DNA of 64,000 bases from Lutibacter profundi (GCF_001543325.1 NZ_CP013355.1:2902979-2966978), one strand, 5' to 3'; shown: positions 8,208-17,924, counted from the first letter of the stretch. Program-made: numbers and translations. The notes: a model not told the origin generated them from the sequence alone.

Positions 8208-9899
8208 ATGGCTGACGATAAAAAAGTAATTTTTTCAATGTCTGGAGTAAGCAAAGCTTACCAAGGCGCAAACAAACAAGTTTTAAAAAACATATACTTA
8301 AGTTTTTTTTATGGGGCTAAAATTGGAATTTTAGGTTTAAATGGTTCTGGAAAATCAACTTTATTAAAAATTATTGCAGGCCTTGAAAAAAGTTATCAAG
8401 GCGATGTGATTTTTGCTCCAGGTTATTCAGTTGGATATTTATCTCAAGAACCTCTTTTAGATGAAACGAAAACTGTTTTAGATATTGTAAAAGAAGGTGT
8501 TGCTGAAACAGTAGCCATTTTAGATGAGTACAATAAAATAAATGATTTATTTGGGTTAGAGGAAGTGTATTCCGATGCTGATAAAATGGATAAGCTAATG
8601 GCTCAACAGGCCGTACTTCAAGATAAAATTGATGCAGCAAACGCTTGGGAATTAGATACTAAATTGGAAATAGCAATGGATGCATTACGCACTCCGGAAG
8701 CTGATACTCCAATCAAAAATCTTTCAGGAGGTGAGCGTAGAAGAGTAGCCTTATGTAGGTTATTATTGCAAGAACCCGATGTACTGTTGTTAGATGAGCC
8801 AACAAATCACTTAGATGCAGAATCTGTACATTGGTTAGAACATCACCTACAACAATATAAAGGGACTGTGATTGCTGTAACTCATGATAGATATTTTTTA
8901 GACAATGTTGCTGGCTGGATTTTAGAATTGGATAGAGGAGAAGGTATACCTTGGAAAGGAAATTATTCGTCTTGGTTAGATCAAAAATCCAAACGATTGG
9001 CGCAAGAATCAAAAACAGCATCTAAGCGTCAAAAAACTTTAGAGCGAGAATTAGAATGGGTAAGAATGGCTCCAAAAGGCCGTCATGCAAAATCAAAAGC
9101 ACGTTTGGCTAATTATGAAAAGTTAATGAGTCAAGATCAAAATCAATTAGATGCAAAATTAGAAATTTATATTCCTAATGGTCCACGTTTAGGAACAAAT
9201 GTTATTGAAGCCAAAGGAGTGTCAAAAGCTTACGGAGATAAATTATTGTATGAAAATTTAGAATTTAATTTACCACAAGCTGGTATTGTAGGTGTTATTG
9301 GCCCAAATGGAGCTGGGAAAACAACTATTTTTAAAATGATAATGGGTGAAGAAAACCCAGATAAAGGAGAATTTAAGGTTGGTGATACTGCAAAAATAGC
9401 TTACGTAGACCAAAGTCATTCAAACATAGATACTGAAAAAACAATTTGGCAAAACTTTTCTGATGAACAAGAATTAATTATGATGGGAGGAAAACAAGTT
9501 AATTCTCGTGCCTATTTGAGTCGATTTAATTTTTCAGGAAGTGAACAGAATAAGAAAGTAAGTGCGCTTTCTGGAGGAGAAAGAAATCGTTTACATTTAG
9601 CAATGACATTGCGTGAAGAAGGAAACGTTTTATTATTAGATGAACCAACCAATGATTTGGATGTAAATACATTGAGAGCACTGGAAGAAGGTTTGGAAAA
9701 CTTTGCAGGTTGTGCTGTTGTAATTAGCCATGATAGATGGTTTTTAGACAGAGTTTGTACACATATTTTAGCTTTTGAAGGTAATTCTGAAGTCTATTTT
9801 TTTGAGGGTTCATTCTCAGATTACGAGGAAAATAAAAAGGCTAGACTTGGTGGAGATTTAATGCCTAAGCGTATTAAATATAAAAAGTTGATTAGGTAA
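8208..9899 (+). CDS. ettA: EttA-type ABC-F ribosome-associated ATPase (energy-dependent translational throttle)
   Basis: A 563-residue ABC-F protein with two ATPase domains and no membrane segments. Domain 1 has GLNGSGKST and LSGGERRRVALC; domain 2 has GPNGAGKTT and LSGGERNRLHLA. The Walker B segments LLLDEPTNHLD and LLLDEPTNDLD carry the catalytic Glu. A charged linker (about residues 255-310) joins the domains. EttA binds the ribosomal E site and gates the first peptide bond according to the ATP/ADP ratio. Length and linker fit EttA rather than Uup or antibiotic-resistance ABC-F proteins. Confidence 0.93.
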   Translation: MADDKKVIFSMSGVSKAYQGANKQVLKNIYLSFFYGAKIGILGLNGSGKSTLLKIIAGLEKSYQGDVIFAPGYSVGYLSQEPLLDETKTVLDIVKEGVAETVAILDEYNKINDLFGLEEVYSDADKMDKLMAQQAVLQDKIDAANAWELDTKLEIAMDALRTPEADTPIKNLSGGERRRVALCRLLLQEPDVLLLDEPTNHLDAESVHWLEHHLQQYKGTVIAVTHDRYFLDNVAGWILELDRGEGIPWKGNYSSWLDQKSKRLAQESKTASKRQKTLERELEWVRMAPKGRHAKSKARLANYEKLMSQDQNQLDAKLEIYIPNGPRLGTNVIEAKGVSKAYGDKLLYENLEFNLPQAGIVGVIGPNGAGKTTIFKMIMGEENPDKGEFKVGDTAKIAYVDQSHSNIDTEKTIWQNFSDEQELIMMGGKQVNSRAYLSRFNFSGSEQNKKVSALSGGERNRLHLAMTLREEGNVLLLDEPTNDLDVNTLRALEEGLENFAGCAVVISHDRWFLDRVCTHILAFEGNSEVYFFEGSFSDYEENKKARLGGDLMPKRIKYKKLIR

Positions 9900-10037
9900 T
9901 AAATCTGAATTTTACATAAAGGTTTCTTATTATTTATAAATTTTATAGTTAAAAAAGAATGGCAAAACAACTATAAGATGCACGAATTCATTAATTTATA
10001 TCATTTTACGTATATTAATAACTAAAATTCAAAGATT

Positions 10038-10205
10038 ATGGATAAGAATAGAATACTAACAATTTCATCAGTATTACTAATTATTTTAGGTATTGCAATG
10101 GTTTACATAGGAGGATTTTATGCACCAAAAATTATGTTACCTCCAATAATTACAGGAATAGGATTCTTTATTATTGCTTGGTCTTTAAATGCATTAAAAA
10201 AATAA
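10038..10205 (+). CDS. Small two-helix membrane protein, copy 2 (paralogue of the 8005 gene)
   Basis: A 55-residue protein read directly: start MDKNRILTISSVLLIILG, two hydrophobic segments, end GFFIIAWSLNALKK. The N-terminal M-x-K-N and the C-terminal GFFxIAWxxNALK match the 58-residue protein upstream of ettA, so the two are probably paralogues flanking it. A 138-base spacer separates it from ettA and no exact promoter box was found there. Its stop codon directly abuts the convergent DUF6122 gene. Function unknown. Confidence 0.7.
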   Translation: MDKNRILTISSVLLIILGIAMVYIGGFYAPKIMLPPIITGIGFFIIAWSLNALKK

Positions 10206-10520
10206 TTAAATCCAAAAACAGTCTATAAAATCAGTGAACATATGAAAAAGTAATCCAATTGCTAGTATTCTTAATTTAGGGACGAAAAGCAATAAGAGAT
10301 ACAACCCAATTGCATAATAGGAGTGAAGCGGATGAAAATTGATGCTACATCTAGTAGCATCAAACAACGGTGTAGCAATTAAGTGATCTAAATCTACTAA
10401 CATAGTTAAGATAAATAGTAACCATACTTTTTTCCAATTATTCTTAAAAAATAAATAGGCTATAACACCCGGAACTAAAAAGTGCATTCCATAGTGTGTT
10501 AGGAATCTAAGAATATCCAC
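10206..10520 (-). CDS. DUF6122-type small membrane protein
   Basis: A 104-residue integral membrane protein with about three helices and a conserved-looking acidic/His cluster MLVDLDHLIATPLFDATRC, followed by a histidine-rich turn FHPLHSYY and FHMFTDFIDC. The pattern recalls the YdjM/DUF457 inner-membrane putative metal-dependent hydrolases, of which this could be a minimal relative. The name DUF6122 is from memory of the family. It is the last gene of the parA-parB-dapB-lepB operon, 2 bases after the WbqC gene. Biochemical role unknown. Confidence 0.7.
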   Translation of the reverse strand: MDILRFLTHYGMHFLVPGVIAYLFFKNNWKKVWLLFILTMLVDLDHLIATPLFDATRCSINFHPLHSYYAIGLYLLLLFVPKLRILAIGLLFHMFTDFIDCFWI

Positions 10521-10522
10521 AA

Positions 10523-11137
10523 TTATAAATTTATTTTTTGATTTTCTAAATAATTTAAAGCATTTGGGCCTTCCATAAAAAGTAAATCTAAAATACTTAA
10601 ATTAGAAATAAAACCATGATTAGTGTTAAATACCTGATAGTAATTTTTTAGATTAACTATTTTTTCAGGTTTTGCAATTGCTAAATAACGAATATCTAAA
10701 TATTCAGTTTCTTTTAGAAATTCAGTTGTTTTTGAAGTTGGTATTTCTAATTGTAAGGCATCCATTATAAATTCATGGCACTTCAAATTTAAATCTAATA
10801 AAAAGGGGATTCTTTTTTCAAATATTGGTCGTAAATCATCAATGTAAAATTCAAAAAAAGGAGAAGAACTATATGCTGTTTTCAACGTTTTTAAATGTAA
10901 TTTTTGCCAATCATCCTTATAATCAATTTTTATATCTTTTGTTTTTTGCTTTATACCTCTGCTATGTTGAATAGGGATATTTAATGAATGCTTACCATTG
11001 GCTGTATATATATAGCAACGATTTCTGTAAGTTTGTTTTTGAAAATTATCTTCTATTTCAAATATAATTTTTTTTGATTTTGCTATTGTAACATATTGTA
11101 TTATCGGTGAAAAATATGTTGGTTGTAGTAAAACCAT
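10523..11137 (-). CDS. WbqC-family protein
   Basis: A 204-residue cytoplasmic protein starting MVLLQPTYFSPIIQY, with QKQTYRNRCYIYTANGKHSLNIP about residues 33-55, typical of the WbqC family. WbqC proteins are often found near O-antigen or lipid genes, but their reaction is not firmly established. It sits between lepB and the DUF6122 gene in a minus-strand run that seems conserved in flavobacteria. No signal peptide or membrane helix is seen. Confidence 0.82.
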   Translation of the reverse strand: MVLLQPTYFSPIIQYVTIAKSKKIIFEIEDNFQKQTYRNRCYIYTANGKHSLNIPIQHSRGIKQKTKDIKIDYKDDWQKLHLKTLKTAYSSSPFFEFYIDDLRPIFEKRIPFLLDLNLKCHEFIMDALQLEIPTSKTTEFLKETEYLDIRYLAIAKPEKIVNLKNYYQVFNTNHGFISNLSILDLLFMEGPNALNYLENQKINL

Positions 11138-11180
11138 AATAAATAGAACAATTATTTAAATCTAAATGATATTTGTGATA

Positions 11181-12725
11181 TTATCCTTCTTCTTTCTTGC
11201 GTTTTCTATAAGAACTGTAACCAAACCAAAGAGCTAAAGCTCCTAAAAAATAGTATAAGTACGAAACTGGTTTTCCACTACCATGAACAGTTGTGAACAC
11301 ACGCTCCCATCTAATTTTATTTGCAATTCCTTGTGCATTACTATTCCAGCTAAACCAAATAAAAACAGGTTTGCCAACTACGTGGTCAAAAGGAACGTAA
11401 CCCCAATAACGGGCATCTTCAGAATTATGTCTGTTGTCACCCATCATCCAATAATAATTTTGTTTAAAGGTGTATGTACTTGCTAATTTTCCATTGATAA
11501 AAATTTCATCTCCGTTAACAGTTAAATTATTATTTTCATAAACCTCAATAATTCGTTTGTAAAATGGTAAAGATTTAGCGTTTAATTCAACTGTTTTACC
11601 TGCTTCAGGAATATAAATTGGCCCATAATTATCTCGTGACCATTTGTATTGTTCGTTATGAGGGAATAAAGTTGAATCATAATTTCCTTTAGGAGAAATA
11701 TCTTTTATTACACTTTTAACTAATGGATTATTTTTTAGCTTTCGTGCATTTACATCCGTTAGGTTTACATAATATTCTCCATTGTTTCCACCTCCTAATT
11801 CTGTAGATTGATACCTTGTCATTAAACTTTGAGGATTAAAACCTTCCTTTACAATTACATGGTGAAAATATTGAGGTTTTGCTCTATCAGGTAGTACTGT
11901 TTGTTTTCCATTAATAAAAATGTAACCATCCTTAATTTCTAAAGAATCTCCTGGAACACCAACACAACGTTTTACATAATTTGATTTTTTATCAATAGGT
12001 TTATCAACATGAATTTTAGAATTATCTCTAAAAAAACGAACGGTATCTGTAGGCCAGTTAAAAACAACAATTTCATTTCGTTTAATATTTTGAAACCCAG
12101 GTAACCTAAAATAAGGTAGTTGAGGTTTTTTTAAATAAGATTTTGCTTTAATAAAAGGGAGAGAGTCATGAACCATTGGAGCTGCAATTACTGTCATGGG
12201 AGTTCTAGCTCCATAATGAAACTTACTTACAAATAAAAAGTCACCAACTAATAATGATTTTTCTAATGATGAGGTTGGAATGGTATATGGTTGCATAAAA
12301 TAAGTATGAACCAATGTTGCAGCAACAATGGCAAAAACAATAGAACTTACCCATTCCCCTAATTCAGTTCTAGATTTTAAACTTCGATCTTCAATATATT
12401 TAACATTTGTTAAATAATTTATGTAATACGTGTAAAAACCTAGTGTTAAAACCGCTAAAAAGGAATCAACGGTTGAATTTTTTCCGAAACTTCGAATAGT
12501 TTCAATCCAAATTACGGGAAACATCAATAAATTTATAATAGGTATAAACAATAAAATTATCCACCAAGTAGGTCTTTTTATTATTTTCATCAATATAATT
12601 GCATTGTAAATAGGGATTATTGCTTCCCAAGATTTTCTACCTGCTTTTATGTATAATTTCCACGTTCCTAAAAAGTGAATTACTTGAATTATTAAAAAAA
12701 ATATAAACCATTGAGTCATTGTCAT
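11181..12725 (-). CDS. lepB: Signal peptidase I with extended N-terminal membrane region
   Basis: Serine/lysine leader peptidase (S26) that removes signal peptides from exported proteins. The nucleophile is probably S153 in IPTSSLEKSLLVGDF and the general base K252 in NYVKRCVGVPGDS; box E is GDNRHNSEDARYWGYVP. At 514 residues it is much longer than E. coli LepB: about 120 extra N-terminal residues hold several membrane helices, and a long insertion lies between the catalytic boxes, as is usual in Bacteroidetes. A final hydrophobic helix and basic tail close the protein. It lies 18 bases downstream of dapB, in the same operon. Confidence 0.94.
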   Translation of the reverse strand: MTMTQWFIFFLIIQVIHFLGTWKLYIKAGRKSWEAIIPIYNAIILMKIIKRPTWWIILLFIPIINLLMFPVIWIETIRSFGKNSTVDSFLAVLTLGFYTYYINYLTNVKYIEDRSLKSRTELGEWVSSIVFAIVAATLVHTYFMQPYTIPTSSLEKSLLVGDFLFVSKFHYGARTPMTVIAAPMVHDSLPFIKAKSYLKKPQLPYFRLPGFQNIKRNEIVVFNWPTDTVRFFRDNSKIHVDKPIDKKSNYVKRCVGVPGDSLEIKDGYIFINGKQTVLPDRAKPQYFHHVIVKEGFNPQSLMTRYQSTELGGGNNGEYYVNLTDVNARKLKNNPLVKSVIKDISPKGNYDSTLFPHNEQYKWSRDNYGPIYIPEAGKTVELNAKSLPFYKRIIEVYENNNLTVNGDEIFINGKLASTYTFKQNYYWMMGDNRHNSEDARYWGYVPFDHVVGKPVFIWFSWNSNAQGIANKIRWERVFTTVHGSGKPVSYLYYFLGALALWFGYSSYRKRKKEEG

Positions 12726-12743
12726 AATTAGTAATTTTAAATA

Positions 12744-13448
12744 TTATTTTAAATCTAAAACATCTTTCATTGTAAAAACGCCTGTTTTATCAACCAGCCA
12801 CTCAGCTGCAATTATAGCTCCTAAAGCAAATCCATTTCTATTGTGTGCTGTGTGTTTTATTTCAATTGTATCTTCTGCTGATTCATATTTGATTGCATGA
12901 GTTCCGGGAACATCAGGAATACGTTTTGATGCTATAGGTATTTCATTTTTATTATTTGTTACATTTAAAGACCAATTATCTTTAGAGCTATGTTTTAAAA
13001 TATCTTCGGCCAACGTTATTGCAGTACCACTAGGTTTGTCAAGTTTTTTGGTATGATGAATTTCTTCTATTGATACTTGGTAGTTGTTTAAATGAGCTAT
13101 TATTTTAGCTAAATATTCATTCAATTTAAAGAAAACATTAACACCTATACTAAAATTAGAGGCATAAATAAAACTTCCTTTTTTTTTCTTGCAAAGTGCA
13201 GTAACATCATTAAATTTATCTAACCAGCCAGTGGTTCCACTAACTACAGGAATATTGTTGTTTAAACAATTAGCAATATTTTCAAAAGCCATTGAAGGAA
13301 TACTAAAATCAATAGCTACATCCGCTAAAGTTATATCGTAATTTTTAGTGTTTTTACCAACTTTTAACACAATTTCATGACCTTTATCTAAAGCAATTTG
13401 TTCAATTGTTTTCCCCATTCTTCCATAACCTAATAAAGCAATTTTCAT
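12744..13448 (-). CDS. dapB: 4-hydroxy-tetrahydrodipicolinate reductase
   Basis: A 234-residue DapB: N-terminal nucleotide-binding motif LGYGRMGKTIEQIA, central VVSGTTGW, and the family signature EEIHHTKKLDKPSGTA that holds the catalytic residues. It reduces (hydroxy)dihydrodipicolinate with NAD(P)H on the route to diaminopimelate and lysine, feeding peptidoglycan synthesis. The length is slightly short for the family, typical of flavobacteria. It follows the DUF5683 gene by 2 bases and precedes lepB. Confidence 0.95.
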   Translation of the reverse strand: MKIALLGYGRMGKTIEQIALDKGHEIVLKVGKNTKNYDITLADVAIDFSIPSMAFENIANCLNNNIPVVSGTTGWLDKFNDVTALCKKKKGSFIYASNFSIGVNVFFKLNEYLAKIIAHLNNYQVSIEEIHHTKKLDKPSGTAITLAEDILKHSSKDNWSLNVTNNKNEIPIASKRIPDVPGTHAIKYESAEDTIEIKHTAHNRNGFALGAIIAAEWLVDKTGVFTMKDVLDLK

Positions 13449-13450
13449 TT

Positions 13451-14029
13451 TTAAAAATTAAAATTAATTTGTGCACCAACTATTGGCCTTTGGTTTATTG
13501 AGTTTTTAATTAACTTAGGACTTATAGATAAATTGTTATCTACATTATGTTGCAATAAGTGTGCATTGGTACTAGCTTCAATAACTTGTAGAGCATATAA
13601 AGCAACAGTTACCAATAATGATAAATCTCTATCTTTTTTATATCCCTTTTGGGCAGTTATTAAAGCTTCTTCTGATAATAAAATATTACCATTCACTCCA
13701 TCAAATTCATGTGGTTTTCCATCTTTCATTAATTTAAAAGCAGTTCTAGCCCTATTATAATTAGTGTTATTTGAACTGTAAAAATAAATACTAGTACCTA
13801 ATGCAGCATAAACAATTGGGATTTTCCAATATTTTTTGTTGTATGCTTGTCCTAATCCAGGTAAAATAGCTGAATAAAACGCCGCTTTTGAAGGAGAAAG
13901 AGGATTGTAAATGTTTGAGTTGCCAAAGTCTGTATCATTAACATTTAAGGCACCATTTTCTTGAGAAAAACAATGGACAATAGTTAAAGAAGTTATAAAA
14001 ATAAATATGAATAACTGTTTATTTAACAC
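13451..14029 (-). CDS. DUF5683-family exported protein
   Basis: A 192-residue protein with an N-terminal signal (MLNKQLFIFIFITSLTIVHCFS), then the DUF5683 core SKAAFYSAILPGLGQAYNKK, WKIPIVYAALGTSIYFY and a final hydrophobic segment. The protein is exported and probably envelope-associated; its function is unknown. Its start codon overlaps the parB stop by one base, indicating translational coupling, and dapB follows 2 bases later. Confidence 0.82.
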   Translation of the reverse strand: MLNKQLFIFIFITSLTIVHCFSQENGALNVNDTDFGNSNIYNPLSPSKAAFYSAILPGLGQAYNKKYWKIPIVYAALGTSIYFYSSNNTNYNRARTAFKLMKDGKPHEFDGVNGNILLSEEALITAQKGYKKDRDLSLLVTVALYALQVIEASTNAHLLQHNVDNNLSISPKLIKNSINQRPIVGAQINFNF

Positions 14030-14928
14030 TATTGTAATAATTTTTTAATTCTATTGAAATCTTCTTCAGAATGGAAAGGAATAATAATTTTACCTTTGTC
14101 TTTCCCTGCCAATTTAATATTAATTTTATGCCCAAAATATTCACTAAAAGTCTTTAAACTTTGAGAAATAAATTTTGGAGTTTCAGTATTGTTAGAAATT
14201 TTTTTCGGTTTGGTAATTGTATCTTCTCTAAGACCTTTAACTAATTGCTCTGTTTGACGAACCGATAATTTTTGTTGAATTATTTTCTCATAAATATCTA
14301 ATTGGTCTTCTATTTTTTCAACATTTATTAATGCTCTACCATGTCCCATAGTTAAAAAACCATCACGCATACCCGTTTGAATAATAGGGTCTAGTTTTAG
14401 TAACCTTAGGTAATTACTAATAGTGGAACGTTTTTTTCCAACACGTTTGCTCATTTCTTCTTGAGTTAAGTCTATTTCCTCAATTAATCGTTGGTATGAA
14501 AGAGCAACTTCAATAGGATCTAAATCTTTACGTTGTATATTTTCAACCAAGGCCATTTCAAGCATTTCTTGGTCGTTGGCAATTCTTATATATGCAGGAA
14601 TTGTAGTGTTTCCAATTAATTTTGAAGCTCTAAATCTTCTTTCCCCAGAAACTAATTGAAATTTATTCCCTTCTAATTTACGAATAGTAATAGGTTGAAT
14701 AACTCCTAATTCTCTAATAGAACTTGCTAATTCAAGAAGGGATTCTTCATTAAAATAACTTCTAGGTTGAAATGGGTTTACGTCAATTAAATCCATTTCT
14801 ATTTCAATAATAGAACCTACAATTTTATCTGCATTTTTATCATTCGCTGAATTAATATCTGAGCTTGAATTATTTAATAAGGCAGATAACCCTCTTCCAA
14901 GTGCTTGTTTTTTAGTAGCTTTTGCCAT
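14029..14928 (-). CDS. parB: ParB/Spo0J chromosome-partitioning protein
   Basis: A 299-residue ParB. It has the ParA-interacting N-terminus KKQALGRGLSALL, the CTP-binding ParB/sulfiredoxin fold with VSGERRFRASKL, the helix-turn-helix MSKRVGKKRSTISNYLRLLKL, and a C-terminal dimerisation domain. It loads on parS sites, slides as a CTP-dependent clamp and works with ParA to segregate origins. The start overlaps the parA end by 17 bases. No convincing parS sequence was found in this window. Confidence 0.95.
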   Translation of the reverse strand: MAKATKKQALGRGLSALLNNSSSDINSANDKNADKIVGSIIEIEMDLIDVNPFQPRSYFNEESLLELASSIRELGVIQPITIRKLEGNKFQLVSGERRFRASKLIGNTTIPAYIRIANDQEMLEMALVENIQRKDLDPIEVALSYQRLIEEIDLTQEEMSKRVGKKRSTISNYLRLLKLDPIIQTGMRDGFLTMGHGRALINVEKIEDQLDIYEKIIQQKLSVRQTEQLVKGLREDTITKPKKISNNTETPKFISQSLKTFSEYFGHKINIKLAGKDKGKIIIPFHSEEDFNRIKKLLQ

Positions 14929-15694
14929 CCTTATTATGTGATTTTAAAATTTCGTTTGCTAAGTTAATATAATTTATGGCACCTTTACTAGTTGCATCGT
15001 AGGCAATAATGCTTTCTCCATAACTTGGGGCTTCGCTTAACCGAACGTTACGCTTAATAATGGTTTTAAAAACCATATTTTGAAAGTGTTTTTTTACCTC
15101 TTCTACTACTTGGTTTGAAAGACGCAAACGCGAGTCGTACATAGTGAGCAATAAGCCTTCAATATCTAAATTTTCATTGTGTATTTTTTGAACACTTTTT
15201 ATGGTATTTAACAATTTCCCTAATCCTTCTAAAGCAAAATATTCACATTGAATGGGTATAATTACAGAATCTGCTGCAATAAGAGCATTAAGAGTAATTA
15301 GTCCAAGTGAAGGGGCACAATCAATAAATATGTAATCATATTCATTTTTAATACTTTCAAGAGCTTCTTTTAGCTTAAATTCACGCTTATTTTTATCTAC
15401 CAATTCAATTTCTATGGCTACTAAATCTATGTGTGCAGGAATAATATCTACATTTGGAGAATTGGTTGAAACAATGGCTTCTTTAGCTGTAATTGTATGT
15501 TCTAGCAATTGATAGCTTCCTTTTTCAACAGCTTCAACAACAATGCCAAGGCTTGAAGATGCATTAGCTTGCGGATCGGCATCAATTAGTAATACCTTTT
15601 TTTCTAGTACGCCCATTGCAGCTGCTAAATTCACAGTTGTTGTAGTTTTACCAACACCACCTTTTTGATTGGCTATTGCAATAATTTTTCCCAT
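14912..15694 (-). CDS. parA: ParA/Soj chromosome-partitioning ATPase
   Basis: A 260-residue deviant-Walker ATPase: ANQKGGVGKTTTTVNLAAAM at the N-terminus with both lysines, LIDADPQANASSSLG, and FIDCAPSLGLITLNAL. Together with ParB it drives chromosome origin separation. It is the first gene of the minus-strand operon running to DUF6122. A stem-loop terminator of pepD lies upstream at 15784-15806, so parA must have its own promoter in the roughly 90 bases before its start; I found no exact -7 box there. Confidence 0.95.
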   Translation of the reverse strand: MGKIIAIANQKGGVGKTTTTVNLAAAMGVLEKKVLLIDADPQANASSSLGIVVEAVEKGSYQLLEHTITAKEAIVSTNSPNVDIIPAHIDLVAIEIELVDKNKREFKLKEALESIKNEYDYIFIDCAPSLGLITLNALIAADSVIIPIQCEYFALEGLGKLLNTIKSVQKIHNENLDIEGLLLTMYDSRLRLSNQVVEEVKKHFQNMVFKTIIKRNVRLSEAPSYGESIIAYDATSKGAINYINLANEILKSHNKDGKSY

Positions 15695-15783
15695 AAAAGT
15701 ACGACGAGTTATATAAAGATGTAAAAATACAATTAATTATGGTTTTTAAAAGAGAATAACATTAACAAAACACTAAAAAATAA

Positions 15784-15806
15784 AGAGGTTGTAACTTTCA
15801 ACCTCT
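15784..15806 (-). terminator. Intrinsic terminator of pepD
   Basis: Perfect 8-bp stem AGAGGTTG / CAACCTCT with a 7-base loop, followed on the minus strand by TTTATTTTTT. It starts 9 bases after the pepD stop codon and separates it from parA. Confidence 0.75.
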
Positions 15807-15814
15807 CTAATTTT

Positions 15815-17272
15815 TTAATTTTTGGTAGGTATATGTTCTAAAATCTCAAGTAAATATTTCCAAAATTTTTGAGCAGATTTAATATTGGCTTTCTCATCAG
15901 GTGAATGAGCACCTTGGATTGTTGGCCCAAACGAAATCATATCCATATCTGGATAATTTGTACCGAGAATACCACATTCTAGACCTGCATGGCAAGCTAC
16001 AACAGCTGCTTTACTATGAAATAATTTCTCATAAGTTTCAGTTAAAACGTTTAATATTTGAGAGTTTACGTTAGGTTTCCAACCAGGATAAGAACCTGAA
16101 AGTGTAACTTGATACCCTCCTAATTCAAATGTAGCTTTTAAGGCATTTGCCAAGTCAAATTTTGATGTTTCAACAGACGACCTTGTTAGGCATAAAATTG
16201 TAATTTCTTCATCTTTAACAATCACACGGGCTATATTATTTGAAGTTTCAACTAAATCTTCCATATCATTACTCATTCTATATACGCCATTGTGTGCGGC
16301 ATAAATAGCGTTAAGTAATGTAATTTGACTTATAGTTGTCATTACTTTTTTAGGAGCATCGGTTTCGGTAATTAAAATTTCTAAATTAGGGTCAACAGTG
16401 TTTAGCTCTTGTTTAATTTCGGTTATAACGTTATTTATTTTTTTTAAAAAAGTATTTTTTTTAGCGTTATAAACAGAAATTATAGCAAAACTTTCTCGAG
16501 GTATAGCATTTCTTAAACTTCCCCCATTTATTTCTGATATTCTAATAAAATCTTGAGATTCATATAATAAACGATTCATAATTTTATTAGCATTTCCAAG
16601 ACCTTTATGTATATCCATCCCAGAATGTCCACCGTTTAATCCAGTTACAGATATTGAAAATCCAACACTATTTGTAGGAGTATGCACCTCATGATAAACA
16701 TTTTTAACAGTAATGTCAATTCCTCCAGCACAACCTATATCAATTTCATCATCTTCTTCTGTATCTAGGTTAAGCAATATTTCTCCATCTAAATATCCAG
16801 CTTGTAGTCCCATTGCACCAGTCATTCCAGTTTCTTCATCAATGGTAAATAAGGCTTCTAAAGGAGGGTGTTTAATGTTACTTGATTCTAAAACACTCAT
16901 TATTGCAGCAACTCCCAAACCGTTGTCAGCACCAAGTGTTGTTCCATCTGCACGTACCCAGCCATCTTCAATTTTCATTTTAATACCTTCTGTATCAAAA
17001 TCAAAATTAGTATCAGCATTTTTTTGATGAACCATGTCTAAATGTCCTTGCATTACAACAGGTTTTCTATTTTCCATTCCTTTTGAAGCAGGTTTTTTTA
17101 TAATAACATTCCCAACGGGATCAACAATTGTTTCGAGGTTTAATTTTTTTCCAAAGTCTACCATAAACTGGATTACTTTTTCTTCTTTTTTGGAACCTCT
17201 TGGAACTGCATTTAAATCAGCAAAATTATTCCAAAGAGCTTTAGGTTCTAGTTCTCTGATCTCTTTATTCAT
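15815..17272 (-). CDS. pepD: Cytosolic aminoacyl-histidine dipeptidase (M20/PepD)
   Basis: A 485-residue M20 metallopeptidase: VVMQGHLDMVHQKN provides the first zinc His and Asp, GADNGLGVAA the bridging Asp, and DEETGMTGAMGL the catalytic Glu pair. GHSGMDIHKGLGNAN is characteristic of the PepD/carnosinase branch, and a late CHAGLECG supplies another ligand. It has no signal peptide, so it should hydrolyse dipeptides in the cytoplasm. It is a single transcription unit ending in a clear terminator. Confidence 0.92.
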   Translation of the reverse strand: MNKEIRELEPKALWNNFADLNAVPRGSKKEEKVIQFMVDFGKKLNLETIVDPVGNVIIKKPASKGMENRKPVVMQGHLDMVHQKNADTNFDFDTEGIKMKIEDGWVRADGTTLGADNGLGVAAIMSVLESSNIKHPPLEALFTIDEETGMTGAMGLQAGYLDGEILLNLDTEEDDEIDIGCAGGIDITVKNVYHEVHTPTNSVGFSISVTGLNGGHSGMDIHKGLGNANKIMNRLLYESQDFIRISEINGGSLRNAIPRESFAIISVYNAKKNTFLKKINNVITEIKQELNTVDPNLEILITETDAPKKVMTTISQITLLNAIYAAHNGVYRMSNDMEDLVETSNNIARVIVKDEEITILCLTRSSVETSKFDLANALKATFELGGYQVTLSGSYPGWKPNVNSQILNVLTETYEKLFHSKAAVVACHAGLECGILGTNYPDMDMISFGPTIQGAHSPDEKANIKSAQKFWKYLLEILEHIPTKN

Positions 17273-17291
17273 CTTTATATTGTGTTATTTA

Positions 17292-17924
17292 CTATGATAA
17301 TTCTATAATACTTTCACTCAGTGGTTTTCTTACCTTTTTCATGCCACTCATAATATCATCTTCTGCTCTAAAACCTACAGGTAGTAATAAAACAGATTTT
17401 AAATTTAAGTTTTTTAAATTTAACAATTCATCTATTTTTTCTGGAACAAAACCTTCCATTGGGCAGGCATCAATTTTTTCTGCGGCACAAACAGTCATTA
17501 AATTTCCTAAGGCAATATATGTTTGGTTTTTAGCAGATTGCTGTTTTTCTTCAACTGTTTTGTTTTTGTACATATCAATCAGTTGTTTTCTAAAGTCTGA
17601 AATTACTTTTTCATCAATATTTCTTATTCGCTTCTCCATATCAAAATAAGCATTAATGTCATCAGTTGTTGTGTCTTCTTCAATACATAAAATTAATAAA
17701 TGAGAGGCATCAGCAACTTGACGTTGAAAATAGGCATGTTCTACAAATTTTTCTTGGATTTCTTTATTGTTAATTACAATTAATTTTATAGGTTGTAAAC
17801 CAAAAGATGTGGGTGTTAAATTGAAAGCTTTTTTTAGCGTTTCAATTTGTTGATTTGTCAATTTTTTTGAGGGATCAAATTTTTTAGTAGCATATCTCCA
17901 TTCTAAGCTATCAAGTATGTTCAT
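17292..17924 (-). CDS. NAD(P)H-dependent nitroreductase-family oxidoreductase
   Basis: A flavoprotein of the NfsB-like nitroreductase fold: LEWRYATKKFDPSKKL (FMN phosphate binding), TPTSFGLQPIKLIVI, and CPMEGFVPEKIDE near the C-terminus. It is likely to use FMN and NAD(P)H to reduce nitroaromatics or quinones. I chose the ATG at 17924 (MNILDSLEWRYATKKF, 210 residues) over the ATG at 17978, because two -7 boxes lie between them and the extra 18 residues do not look like the family. Confidence 0.88.
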   Translation of the reverse strand: MNILDSLEWRYATKKFDPSKKLTNQQIETLKKAFNLTPTSFGLQPIKLIVINNKEIQEKFVEHAYFQRQVADASHLLILCIEEDTTTDDINAYFDMEKRIRNIDEKVISDFRKQLIDMYKNKTVEEKQQSAKNQTYIALGNLMTVCAAEKIDACPMEGFVPEKIDELLNLKNLNLKSVLLLPVGFRAEDDIMSGMKKVRKPLSESIIELS

